The notes under the pieces: model-generated | What the model was told of the DNA's origin: nothing | Database searches by the model: none | What the model saw: the letters and a program-made list of their open reading frames with translations, nothing else | Assembly: GCA_021325655.1 (NCBI GenBank) | Contig: JAJPGT010000028.1 | Span: 1 to 32,878, forward strand | From: Pseudomonadota bacterium | GTDB taxonomy: Bacteria > Chloroflexota > UBA6077 > JAJPGT01 | Length of the DNA stretch: 32,878 nt | Direction: 5' to 3' | Shown here: one piece after another, positions 7,430 to 15,565 of the stretch | Layout of the letters: each line of letters starts with the position of its first letter | Position numbering within the stretch: position 1 is the first letter of the stretch | Position numbers and translations under genes: made by a program

Positions 7430-7624
7430 CGTCCCTTGCGCCCAGTGGACGGCAACAAGCGGATCGCGCTGGTGTTCCTGGATCGCAACAGGCTGCGCTG
7501 CACTGACGACCCGCTGGAGGGCACCCGGTGACTGGAGGCGATCGGCCGGTTCGAGGCGTGGCTCCGTGAGAGCGTGGTGCGAGAGCGAGCGTTGCACTGG
7601 GCCGCCTGGCTCAGTGAGGAGTGA
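7430..7624 (+). pseudogene. Remnant of a Doc/Fic-type death-on-curing toxin
   Basis: The frame reads RPLRPVDGNKRIALVFLDRNRLRCTDDP, then a TGA at 7529-7531, then LEAIGRFEAWLRESVVRERALHWAAWLSEE and a second stop at 7622-7624. PVDGNKRIAL matches the Doc/Fic core (HPFxDGNKRTA), which binds phosphate and transfers it to EF-Tu (Doc) or AMP (Fic). The histidine expected before the core is Arg here, the N-terminal half is unrecognisable and the frame is interrupted, so the gene is dead. The last part (AWL) resembles the usual Doc C-terminus. No antitoxin is evident. Confidence 0.5.
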
Positions 7625-7713
7625 AACAATGCAAGCCAGTGTCCCACGGGTCCTGGCGGCCCGGCTGCCCAGGGGAGTGGCCGCGGGCAGAACGTCGGCG
7701 CGGGGCGAGCCGC

Positions 7714-7744
7714 CTGACCCACCCCGGGCTGACCCCACCCCGGG
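7714..7744. repeat. Tandem duplication of CTGACCC(C)ACCCCGGG
   Basis: Units 7714-7728 and 7729-7744 are identical except for one extra C in the second. It lies 26 bp past the stop of the CoxL-like gene on the reverse strand. Confidence 0.6.
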
Positions 7745-7769
7745 CCGGCGTTCACCAGGTGACGGCTGT

Positions 7770-10133
7770 TTACACTCGGCCGTTGCCGCCCTGCATCGCC
7801 CGCCACACCTTCTGGGCCGTGGCCGGCATGTCCAGGTGCTTGACCCCGAACGGTGCCAGCGCGTCTACCACCGCGTTCATGATCGCCGGGGCGGACCCGA
7901 TCGTCGCCAGCTCGCCCACGCCCTTGATCCCCATCGGGTTCAGCGGCGAGGGCGTCTCAGTCCGCTCCAGCTCGAAGGTGATCACGTCGTCCGCCTTGGG
8001 CACGGCGTAGTCGGCCAGGGTCCCGCTCAGCAACTGGCCGCTGTCGTCGTACACCACCTCTTCAAAGAGCGCCTGGGCGATGCCCTGCACCAGCCCTCCG
8101 TGGATCTGGCCATCCACGATCATCGGGTTGATCACCGGGCCGCAGTCGTCCACCGCGACGTAGCGCAGCAGCTTCACCTTGCCAGTGTCCGGGTCCACCT
8201 CCACCACCGCCACGTGGGCGCCGAAGGGGAAGGTCTCCCCGGCCGGCTTGAAGAACTGCGTCGCCTCCAGGCCCGGCTCGTCCCCCTCCGGCACCTTGGC
8301 GGCGTAGGCGGCAGCAGCGACCCGGCCCAGGGAGACGCTTTTGTCCGGCACGCCCTTGATGAGGAAGCGGCCGTTCTCCAGCACCACGTCCTCCGGCGCG
8401 CTCTCCAGCAGGTTGGCAGCGATGCGGATCGCCTTCTCGCGCACCTTGTGGACTGCGCCGTGGACGGCGATCCCGCCTACCGGCGCCGAGCGGCTCCCGA
8501 AGGTGCCGACGCCGGTGGCGACGATGGCGGTGTCGGAGTGCTGCACCGTGATGTCGTCGATCGGCACCTGCAGGGTATCGGCCACGAGCTGCGCCCAGGT
8601 GGTGACGTGGCCCTGGCCGTGCGGTGAGGTGCCGGTGAGCACCTGCACCTTGGCGCTCGGCAGCACCCGCACCGTGGCCGATTCCCAGGGACCGAAGCCG
8701 CAGATCTCCACGAAGGTGGACAGGCCGATCCCCAGGTAGCGGCCGCGCTTGCGCCCCTCCTCCTGCTCCTGGCGGAGCTGCTGGTACCCCACCAGCTCTA
8801 GCGCGCGGTCGAGCGCCCTGGCGTAGTCACCGCTGTCATAGGTGAAGCCGAGCGGGGTCTTGTAGGGGAAGGCGTCCGGCGGAATGAAGTTCTTGCGGCG
8901 GAGCTCCGCCGGATCCAGGTTCAGCTCGCGGGCCACCAGGTCCACTCCGCGCTCGATCAGGTACGTCGCCTCCGGGCGGCCGGCACCGCGATAGGCGCCG
9001 ATCGGCGTCTTGTTGGTGAAGACGCCGATGAGCTCGGTCTCCACGTTCCGGACGCGGTAGACCCCCGGGATCATCGGCGGGGTGAGGTTGGCGATGACGG
9101 CGGTGATGTAGTTGTAGCCGCCACCCAGGTCTGCCAGCACCTTCACCTTCATCCCGGTGATGGTGCCGTCCTTCTTCGCCGCGATCTCGATGTAGTCGAT
9201 CTGGTCGCGGCCGTGGATCATCGCCTGGAAGTTCTCGCGCCGCTCCTCGTACCACTTCACGGGCCGGTCGAGCTCTCGGGCGAAGTAGCAGGCGAGCACC
9301 TCCTCGATGCCGACTTCGATCTTGGCGCCGAAGCCGCCACCCACGTCGCGGGCGATTACCCGCAGCCGGTTCTCGGGCAGGCCGAGCACCCCGGCCAAAG
9401 CGCCCCGCAGCCCGTGCGGAATCTGCGTGGATGACCAGAGCGTCAGCTCGTCGGTGACCCGCTGGTACTGGGCCACCGAGCCACGCGGCTCCATCGGGGT
9501 AGGGAAGACACGCTGGTTGACGAGGCGCTCCCGCACCACCACGTCCGCCTCCTTGGCCGCGGCGGCGAAGTCGCCGGCGTTCTTTACCATGCGGTGGGCG
9601 ACATTTGTGCCGAACTCCTCGAACAGCAGCGGCGCGCCGTCCTCCAGCGCCTTCTCGGGATCGACGACGACCGGCAGCGGCTCGTAGTCAACCTGGATCA
9701 GGTCCAGCGCGTCGCGCGCCCCGGCGCGCGTCTCGGCTACGACCGCGGCAACCGGCTCGCCGACGTAGCGCACCTTGCCGTGCGCTAGCGGGTGGCGGGT
9801 GGGGTTCTTAGCGTCCTCGTATACCCCCAGCCCGGCGTCGGTCGGCAGCGGCCCGAGCTTGCCCTCCAGGTCGGCGTTGGTGACGACCGCCAGCACCCCT
9901 GGCGCCTGCTTGGCCGCCTCCACGTTGATGGACCGAATCCGCGCGTGGCCATACGGGCTGCGCAGCAGCGCCAGGTAGACCATCCCGGGTAGGCGCACGT
10001 CGTCCACGTAGGTGCCCTGGCCGGTGATCAGGCGGGGATCCTCCCGCCGCTTGATCGGCTGGCCGAGATACTTGGGGAGCGCGGCGACGGGGGTTTCTTC
10101 GACGGCGGATTCCGAAGTGGAAGTGCCTGCCAT
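7770..10133 (-). CDS. Xanthine dehydrogenase/aldehyde oxidase-family molybdopterin-binding large subunit (form II CoxL-like)
   Basis: A 787-residue large subunit of the molybdenum hydroxylase family. It opens with the a/b-hammerhead domain (GQPIKRREDPRLITGQGTYVDDV), has the molybdopterin-contact loop GGGFGAK (265-271), an active-site loop AYRGAGR (380-386) and the catalytic glutamate in GVGE (about residue 741). In CO dehydrogenases the loop is AYxCSFR; AYRGAGR marks 'form II' enzymes, whose substrate is uncertain and is often an aldehyde or aromatic. The start is ATG 10133, because AAGGAG lies 6 nt upstream and a promoter -35 covers the longer in-frame start. The FAD (CoxM) and 2Fe-2S (CoxS) subunits it would need for electron transfer are not adjacent on either side. 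Confidence 0.93.
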   Translation of the reverse strand: MAGTSTSESAVEETPVAALPKYLGQPIKRREDPRLITGQGTYVDDVRLPGMVYLALLRSPYGHARIRSINVEAAKQAPGVLAVVTNADLEGKLGPLPTDAGLGVYEDAKNPTRHPLAHGKVRYVGEPVAAVVAETRAGARDALDLIQVDYEPLPVVVDPEKALEDGAPLLFEEFGTNVAHRMVKNAGDFAAAAKEADVVVRERLVNQRVFPTPMEPRGSVAQYQRVTDELTLWSSTQIPHGLRGALAGVLGLPENRLRVIARDVGGGFGAKIEVGIEEVLACYFARELDRPVKWYEERRENFQAMIHGRDQIDYIEIAAKKDGTITGMKVKVLADLGGGYNYITAVIANLTPPMIPGVYRVRNVETELIGVFTNKTPIGAYRGAGRPEATYLIERGVDLVARELNLDPAELRRKNFIPPDAFPYKTPLGFTYDSGDYARALDRALELVGYQQLRQEQEEGRKRGRYLGIGLSTFVEICGFGPWESATVRVLPSAKVQVLTGTSPHGQGHVTTWAQLVADTLQVPIDDITVQHSDTAIVATGVGTFGSRSAPVGGIAVHGAVHKVREKAIRIAANLLESAPEDVVLENGRFLIKGVPDKSVSLGRVAAAAYAAKVPEGDEPGLEATQFFKPAGETFPFGAHVAVVEVDPDTGKVKLLRYVAVDDCGPVINPMIVDGQIHGGLVQGIAQALFEEVVYDDSGQLLSGTLADYAVPKADDVITFELERTETPSPLNPMGIKGVGELATIGSAPAIMNAVVDALAPFGVKHLDMPATAQKVWRAMQGGNGRV

Positions 10134-10170
10134 GCGAGTCTCCTTGCACAGATGAAATACCCGCTGCCTC

Positions 10171-10199
10171 ATTCTGGGCCGGCTCGGGGGAAGCGTCAA
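10171..10199 (-). promoter_or_regulatory. Sigma-70-type promoter of the CoxL-like gene
   Basis: On the reverse strand TTGACG (10199-10194), a 17-bp spacer and CAGAAT (10176-10171). The start of transcription would be near 10164, about 30 nt before the ATG. Confidence 0.55.
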
Positions 10200-10224
10200 C
10201 CAGGGGGCGGAGCATCAGGAGCTT

Positions 10225-10252
10225 CCCTCGCCCACACCCAGGTGGGCGAGGG
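10225..10252. terminator. Perfect 11-bp hairpin in a divergent intergenic region
   Basis: CCCTCGCCCAC (10225-10235) pairs with 10242-10252 around a 6-nt loop. It lies upstream of both divergent genes, so it is not an ordinary 3' terminator; attenuation or insulation of the two promoters is possible. Only its structure is seen. Confidence 0.45.
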
Positions 10253-10324
10253 CTTGCGCCGCACGGGGTGGGCGCTGGGGTATCATGCCCCGTTCCACTC
10301 CAGCAGCCGGAACCGAGGGGAGCG

Positions 10325-11956
10325 GTGCAGCCACCAAGAGCCCGCCTGGCCGAGGAGCTCGCCATTCCAGGAGCCGCGCGCCGGCGCGCGCCGGCGCTGG
10401 CCCAGGAATCGCAGGCCGCTGCTCGGGGCGCCGTCCGGGCGCGCTGGGCCGAAGCGGCGCTGCTGGCAGCGCTGTTCGCGCTGGCGCTGCTGGCGCGGCT
10501 GTCGCACCTGCTGGCCGCACCCGAGTTCACCGACGAGGTGGGCGAGATGGACCGTGCCCTGCTCGCCTACAGCGGTGGGCAGGTGCTGCTCGTCGGGACC
10601 GAGCCCTATATCGGCCCGCTCTGGAGCTACCTGCTCGCGCTCGGCTGGCACCTGGTGGGACGCGATCCGGCGCTGCCGCGAGTGCTGGTGGCGCTGTTCG
10701 GAGCGGCGACCGTCCCGCTGGTGTACCTGCTCGGCCGAGTGCTGCACAGCCGGGCGGCGGGGCTGGCGACGGCGCTGCTGCTGGCCGCCTCGGGCTTCCA
10801 CGTCCTGGTCAACTCGCACGTCGGCTGGTCTGGCTGCACGACCGCCTTCTTCAGCACCGCTGGCACGCTCGCGCTGGCGCTGGCGATCCGCCACCGCAGT
10901 GGCCCGGCGCTAGCGCTGGCCGGGCTGTGCTTTGGCCTGGCGGTGCAGACGCACATCATCGCCACGCTGTTGCTGCCCGGCCCGGCAGTGACGCTGCTCT
11001 GGAAAGCCCGGCGGCTGGCGTTCTCCCGCTGGGGCACCGCCGCGGCCGCCCTGTTCCTACTCGCCACCAGCACCTACCTGATCTACAACGTCGAGACGGG
11101 GCTGAAGACCTGGCGCGGGGCGCTCCGGAACCGGGCCGGGACGAACGAGGCCGGGGACCTGAGCCCGGCCACCTATCTCCGCAACTTGCAGAACGAGATG
11201 CTGCCGTTCGGGCTGGTGGTCGAGGGGGCGGTGCCGGGCGATGCGCCGAGCCCGGCCGAGCAGGTCGGGGCCATGTTCTTCACTCTGCTGGCCATCGCGG
11301 CGCTGCTGCAGCAGGCACGGCGCGGCGAGCCCCTGCCGCTGGTCGTGGCCGGCTCCGGACTGCTGCTCATGCCCCTGGTCAATAACCGCTACTCCATGCC
11401 CGCCAACACCCGCTATCTGACGCCCATGGTCATCGTCGTCTTCGTCGCCATCGCAGCGCTGCTGGCCGACCTGGCAGCGCGGCGGCTCGCCCGCCGCCCA
11501 CCGCTCGCCCTCGCCGGCACGGTCGCCGCGGCGGCTCTCCTGGCGCTCCCCTCCGTCCTGGCGCTCGCCCGCACCTACGCGGAGGTAGACGTGCGGGGCA
11601 GCCAGGCCGAGGTGATGCGCGCGGCGGCGGCGCTGCTCCGCGCCCAGCCCTCCGGCGAGCCGCTGGTGGTGGATCTGCGCCTCTCTGCGGAGGTGGCGGG
11701 GGGTGGCGACCCGTACGAGGCGATGACGGCGCTGCTCGATGTCTTCGGCCTCCCCTACAAGCGGGTGAAGGCCGATCCCGTCTGGCTGGACAAGGCGACC
11801 GCGCCCGACACGCGCTACCGAGGTTTCGGGCTGCTGAGCTGCCCGAACTACCTTCAGGCGCTGCGCCGCCCGGGCGTGGTTGGGGTGCCCCTGGCCGGCC
11901 GTCCGGCGAGCGCCTGCGTCGGCGTCGGCCTGGCGCACTTCGGCGTCGCCGCATAG
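10325..11956 (+). CDS. GT-C fold membrane glycosyltransferase (PMT/ArnT-like) 1
   Basis: A 543-residue polytopic protein. After a short basic N-terminus the first membrane helix (AALLAALFALALLARLSHLLA) leads into EFTDEVGEMDRALLAY, the periplasmic loop holding the acidic catalytic residues of GT-C enzymes. About ten more Leu/Ala/Val-rich helices follow, then a soluble C-terminal part (about residues 420-540). Such enzymes use polyprenyl-phosphate sugars and transfer the sugar to lipid, glycan or protein outside the membrane. GTG 10325 is chosen because GAGGGGAG precedes it; upstream codons run into a TATCAT -10-like box (10281-10286). Two related genes follow on the same strand and a flippase converges, suggesting a surface-glycan locus. 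Confidence 0.8.
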   Translation: MQPPRARLAEELAIPGAARRRAPALAQESQAAARGAVRARWAEAALLAALFALALLARLSHLLAAPEFTDEVGEMDRALLAYSGGQVLLVGTEPYIGPLWSYLLALGWHLVGRDPALPRVLVALFGAATVPLVYLLGRVLHSRAAGLATALLLAASGFHVLVNSHVGWSGCTTAFFSTAGTLALALAIRHRSGPALALAGLCFGLAVQTHIIATLLLPGPAVTLLWKARRLAFSRWGTAAAALFLLATSTYLIYNVETGLKTWRGALRNRAGTNEAGDLSPATYLRNLQNEMLPFGLVVEGAVPGDAPSPAEQVGAMFFTLLAIAALLQQARRGEPLPLVVAGSGLLLMPLVNNRYSMPANTRYLTPMVIVVFVAIAALLADLAARRLARRPPLALAGTVAAAALLALPSVLALARTYAEVDVRGSQAEVMRAAAALLRAQPSGEPLVVDLRLSAEVAGGGDPYEAMTALLDVFGLPYKRVKADPVWLDKATAPDTRYRGFGLLSCPNYLQALRRPGVVGVPLAGRPASACVGVGLAHFGVAA

Positions 11957-11965
11957 TCGTCCCGC

Positions 11966-13906
11966 ATGCGTGACCCGGCGGCCCTCAGCCCCGCTCTCGC
12001 CCGCGCCCAGGCGGGCAGCCTTTGGCACGCTGCCCCAGCCCACGGAGTGCGGTGGAGCGCGGCGCGCCCGCCTGGGCGCGGGGACTTGTGGATCGCTCTC
12101 GGCCGTCACCTCGGTGGCGGGCGCCCCAGCGGCGGCGATCCGTGTGCGCCAGCGCCCGCCAGCGCCATCCCTTCGCCTCTGGCCGCGCTCGCCCCACTGC
12201 TGGTGCTGCTGCTGGCGCTGCTGCTGCGCGGCGCCGGGCTGCCCGCCGGGCTGCCCCACAACCCGCACCCGGATGAGCAGGCGATCGTAAACCGCGCCGC
12301 CGCCTTCGCTACCGGCGACCTGAACCCGCATCGCTTCATCAACCCGGCGCTGTACCTGTACCTGAGTGCCGCGGCGTTCGCGGTGCTGTTCCTGCTGGAC
12401 CTGGCCAGCGGGGTGGTGGCCAGCGCCGGCGCCTTCGCCAGCCTGTTCCTGGTCGATCCGACCAGCTTCTACATCGCGGCCCGGCTCGTCTCGCTCGCGG
12501 CCGGACTCGCCACCGTCGCGCTCACCACCTCGCTGGCCCGCGCGCTGGGCCTACCCAGACGCTGGCCCTGGCTAGCGGCGCTGCTCGTCGCGGTGACGCC
12601 CACCCATGCCAACTATGCCCGCCAGGCAGTGCCGGACGCGACGATGCTACTGCTGGCGACGCTGTCGCTCCTGCTCGCCCAGCGCGCCACCCGGGATGGC
12701 TCACGGCGGGCGCTGTTCGCTGCCGCGGCGCTGGCCGGGCTGGCGGCGGCGACCAAGTACAATGCCGGACCGCTGCTCGGCCCGGCGCTGCTCGCCGCGG
12801 CGTTCGCGCTCGCCTGGCGGACCCATCCGGGCGGGTGGCGCGCCGCGCTCTGCCCGGCGTTGGCGCTCGCGCTCCCGGCGGGGCTGCTGGCGCTGGCGCT
12901 GTTCCTGGCGCTGAACCCTTACCTCATCCTGGACTCCACCCAGGCGCGGGCCGACTTCGCCTACCAGGCGGCGGTGATGGGCAGCGCGCAGCCGTCGCTC
13001 GGGCTGCCGCTGCACCTGGACGAACTGCTGAGCCTGGACTATGGCCCGCTACTGCTGCCGCTGGCTGCGCTCGGTATCGCCCGGTGCTGGCGTGGCGGGC
13101 CATGGGGCACCGAGCGACGAGCACAGCTCGTGCCGCTCGTGGCCCTCGGCAGCTACACGCTCGTGTTCGGCCTGTCGCGCTACGCTCCGGATCGCTGGTG
13201 GCTGCCGGTGCTGCCGCTGCTGGCGGCCTACGCCGCCGCGGCGCTCGGCTGGCTCCTGTCCCTGTGCCTCAGAGGCACGCGGGGTGTTCCTGCGGCCAGG
13301 GTGGAGAGACGCCGCGCTTATGCCCCAGTAGCCTTAATGGCTGTGCTCCTGGCGCTGCTGCCACCGCTGGCGGAGTCTGCTGTGCGGGCTGTTCGTGCCG
13401 CCGCGCCGGACACCGCCGCGCTGGCGACCGACCTGGTGGAGCGCACGCTGCCGCCGGGGACGGCCTTGGTGTTCGACGACGGCGTCGTCGATCCCGCCCC
13501 GGATGCCGAGACGCTGCGGGCGCGGCTCAGCGCGCTCCAGGGCCACACTTCGCCCGCGGCACAGCGGCTGCGGCTGCGACTGGAGCTGCTGCTGGCCCTA
13601 CCACCCCAGCGCCCGACGTACCGGCTGATCGATTCCCCGGCTAGCGTGGAGCTGAACACCTTCGGGCTCGGCAGCCGCCCCGAAGACTACGAGTACGCCT
13701 CCCTCCGCGCCCGCGGGGCGCAGTACGCCGTCGTCTCGGGCGAGGCGGTCGAGCGGGCCCAGCGGGGGGCGGATCCCTGGCCACAGCGGGCGGCGTTCTA
13801 TCGCCAGCTCGCGGCCGAGGCCGATCTGATCGCCGTCGTCCCGGCCAGCCCCTGGCGCAACGGCCCCGAAGTGCGCCTGTACCGCTTCCGCTCGCCCGGC
13901 CCGTAG
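11966..13906 (+). CDS. GT-C fold membrane glycosyltransferase (PMT/ArnT-like) 2
   Basis: Up to 646 residues. The recognisable part starts near residue 75 with a membrane helix (ALAPLLVLLLALLLRGAG), followed by LPHNPHPDEQAIVNRAAAF, with the PDE acidic motif at the first periplasmic loop, INPALYLYL, and many hydrophobic helices. A soluble C-terminal segment includes VFDDGVVDPAPD and ends at residue 646. The first 70 residues are low-complexity and cover a 17-bp inverted repeat, so translation may begin later, for example at TTG 12086 or after. No strong ribosome binding site precedes ATG 11966. Spacing to the upstream gene is 9 bp if 11966 is right. Acceptor and sugar are unknown. Confidence 0.75.
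   Translation: MRDPAALSPALARAQAGSLWHAAPAHGVRWSAARPPGRGDLWIALGRHLGGGRPSGGDPCAPAPASAIPSPLAALAPLLVLLLALLLRGAGLPAGLPHNPHPDEQAIVNRAAAFATGDLNPHRFINPALYLYLSAAAFAVLFLLDLASGVVASAGAFASLFLVDPTSFYIAARLVSLAAGLATVALTTSLARALGLPRRWPWLAALLVAVTPTHANYARQAVPDATMLLLATLSLLLAQRATRDGSRRALFAAAALAGLAAATKYNAGPLLGPALLAAAFALAWRTHPGGWRAALCPALALALPAGLLALALFLALNPYLILDSTQARADFAYQAAVMGSAQPSLGLPLHLDELLSLDYGPLLLPLAALGIARCWRGGPWGTERRAQLVPLVALGSYTLVFGLSRYAPDRWWLPVLPLLAAYAAAALGWLLSLCLRGTRGVPAARVERRRAYAPVALMAVLLALLPPLAESAVRAVRAAAPDTAALATDLVERTLPPGTALVFDDGVVDPAPDAETLRARLSALQGHTSPAAQRLRLRLELLLALPPQRPTYRLIDSPASVELNTFGLGSRPEDYEYASLRARGAQYAVVSGEAVERAQRGADPWPQRAAFYRQLAAEADLIAVVPASPWRNGPEVRLYRFRSPGP
12000..12082. repeat. 17-bp perfect inverted repeat with nested hairpin at the start of GT-C gene 2
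   Basis: Arms 12000-12016 and 12066-12082 are exact reverse complements separated by 49 bp. Inside, GGGCAGC (12013-12019) can alternatively pair with GCTGCCC (12029-12035). The two foldings share bases, so they compete. The element lies within the doubtful N-terminal coding part of gene 2. Confidence 0.6.
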
Positions 13907-13920
13907 CGCCTCTCACTGGC

Positions 13921-13955
13921 CACGGCCCGCATGGTAGCATCAGCCGCGGGCCGTG
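13921..13955 (+). promoter_or_regulatory. Extended -10 promoter inside a perfect 10-bp inverted repeat
   Basis: CACGGCCCGC (13921-13930) and GCGGGCCGTG (13946-13955) are exact reverse complements. Between them lies TGGTAGCAT (13932-13940), a TGn extended -10 with TAGCAT. This would drive GT-C gene 3. The arms could be an operator, or a terminator for gene 2, which ends at 13906. Confidence 0.5.
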
Positions 13956-13993
13956 CGTGACAGCCGACGCTGAACGGCCACGGAGGGCAGGCG

Positions 13994-15565
13994 CTGAAGC
14001 GATCTCCTCTGCCGCGAGCCCGGTCCCAGCCGCTGGCGCTGCTCGCGATCTCGCTCCTGGCCACGCTGCTGGCAGCCGTGCCACGGCTGACGCAGCTCAG
14101 CGTTCCGGTGACCACCGACGAGCCACTCTGGTTCGAGCGCAGCACGCAGTTCGGCTCGTCGGTGCTGTCCCACAACTGGGCGGGCACATACCAGACTGGG
14201 CATCCGGGCGTGACGACGATGTGGACCGCCGCGCTGAGCATGGGCCTGGAGGCCGCGCGCAGCCTGGACGGGGCGCAGCTCACCCTGCGGGCCCGGCGGG
14301 AACGGGAGGCGTTCCTCGCCGCCCGCCGGGGCATCGCGGTTGTTGGCAGCGTGCTGCTCGGCGTGATCGTCTTCCTCGCCGGGCGCGCCCTCGGCGTCCG
14401 CGTGGCGGCGCTGGCCGGGCCGCTGCTGGCGCTGGATCCGTGGCTGGTCGGCCACGGTCGGGTGCTGCACGTCGACTGGCTGCTCACTGCGCTGACGACG
14501 ATCGCCGTCCTGGCCTGCCTGGTGCGCTGGCAGGCGCAAGGCGGGGTGGCATACCTGGCGCTCGCCGGTCTCGCCGCGGGGCTGGCCGCCATCACCAAGT
14601 CGGCCGCCCTGGTGCTGCTTCCCCCGCTGCTTGGTCTGCTCGCCGTCGGGCACGCCTGGCAGGCCCCAGCCGCGTGGCGCTGGAGGATCGTCCGCGACCT
14701 GGTGGCACTCGCCGGGCTGGCCGGCCTGGCGGCGTTCCTGGCCTGGCCAGCGCTGCTGACCGATCCCCTGGGGGTCATCGCACAGACGCTGGCGTTTGGC
14801 GAGCACATGGGGGAGCAGCCGCATGGACTCGGCTCCTTCTTCCTGGGCCAGCCGGCCGACGACCCCGGGCTCGCCTTCTATCCGGTCGCGCTCGCCTTCC
14901 GACTGAGCGTGCCGGTCCTGGCCGGCCTGCTCGCCTGGCCGGTCGGGTGGAGAGTGTGGCGGCGCCGGGGCCAGCCGAGCGCCGGCGACCTGTCGGCGTG
15001 GCTGCTGGCCTGCGCGGCGATCGTGCTGCTGGTGATGACCGTCGCCGCCAAGAAGCAGGACCGCTACGTCCTGCCAGCCGTCCCGCTCCTGGTGATCGTA
15101 TCAGCCGTCGGGTTTCAGCGGTTCCCGCTTAGCGCTTCCGCCTGGCGCGGCGCCCGGCCGCTGCTGCTCGGTGGCCTGGGCCTGGCCCAGCTCCTCCTCT
15201 GCGCCAGCGTCCGGCCCTACTTCTTCGACTTCTACTCGCCCCTCCTGGGCGGCGCCCCGATGGCGCGGCAGATGCTGCTGGTCGGCTGGAGCGAAGGGCT
15301 CGATCCAGCCGCCGAGTATCTGAACCGCCTGCCCGAAGATCCTCGCCCCAGCGTCACCGCGCCCGACTCCGTCCGCCTGGCGTTTCGGGCGCAGACCCGC
15401 GCCCGGGTGCTGGACCCGGCGCTGGACCTGGCCACCGACTACGCCTTGACCTACGTCAACGCCGAGCAGCGGGGCCAGGAGCCGCCGGACGATCCGCGCG
15501 CCCGGCTGGTTCTGACCGTCCGCGTCGACGGGGTGGACTACGCCCGGCTCTACGCGTTGTCCTGA
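13994..15565 (+). CDS. GT-C fold membrane glycosyltransferase 3, probable CTG start
   Basis: From CTG 13994 the product is 523 residues. A first membrane helix (QPLALLAISLLATLLAAVP) precedes TTDEPLWFERS, the acidic GT-C loop, and GHPGVTTMWTAAL. About ten further hydrophobic helices follow, then a short soluble tail (DPAAEYLNRLPEDPRPSVTAPD). The first ATG/GTG/TTG-type codon in this frame is GTG 14078, but that start would cut away the whole first helix. An open frame extends back to the TGA at 13958-13960 without ATG, GTG or TTG, while GGAGGG (13982-13987) sits 6 nt before CTG 13994, so CTG is the best candidate. The stop overlaps the 3' end of the convergent flippase gene by 16 bp. Substrate unknown. 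Confidence 0.7.
   Translation: MKRSPLPRARSQPLALLAISLLATLLAAVPRLTQLSVPVTTDEPLWFERSTQFGSSVLSHNWAGTYQTGHPGVTTMWTAALSMGLEAARSLDGAQLTLRARREREAFLAARRGIAVVGSVLLGVIVFLAGRALGVRVAALAGPLLALDPWLVGHGRVLHVDWLLTALTTIAVLACLVRWQAQGGVAYLALAGLAAGLAAITKSAALVLLPPLLGLLAVGHAWQAPAAWRWRIVRDLVALAGLAGLAAFLAWPALLTDPLGVIAQTLAFGEHMGEQPHGLGSFFLGQPADDPGLAFYPVALAFRLSVPVLAGLLAWPVGWRVWRRRGQPSAGDLSAWLLACAAIVLLVMTVAAKKQDRYVLPAVPLLVIVSAVGFQRFPLSASAWRGARPLLLGGLGLAQLLLCASVRPYFFDFYSPLLGGAPMARQMLLVGWSEGLDPAAEYLNRLPEDPRPSVTAPDSVRLAFRAQTRARVLDPALDLATDYALTYVNAEQRGQEPPDDPRARLVLTVRVDGVDYARLYALS

Larger units (their letters stand above)
6957..7769. other. Gene-poor stretch between the Nudix and CoxL-like genes
   Basis: No convincing intact gene is visible in these 813 bp. 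They hold the CTGnCA array (7013-7075), a Doc-like toxin remnant (7430-7624) and a 15/16-bp tandem duplication (7714-7744). Long open frames here have no family motif and reflect the high GC. Confidence 0.6.

Noticed and set aside
7188..8627. 479-residue + strand frame crossing the CoxL-like gene
   Set aside because: The overlapped reverse gene has the molybdopterin-binding motifs; the + frame translates to low-complexity Arg/His-rich sequence.
11057..12331. 424-residue reverse frame across two GT-C genes
   Set aside because: No motif, Arg/Gln-rich composition, and it runs through two intact membrane-protein genes on the other strand.
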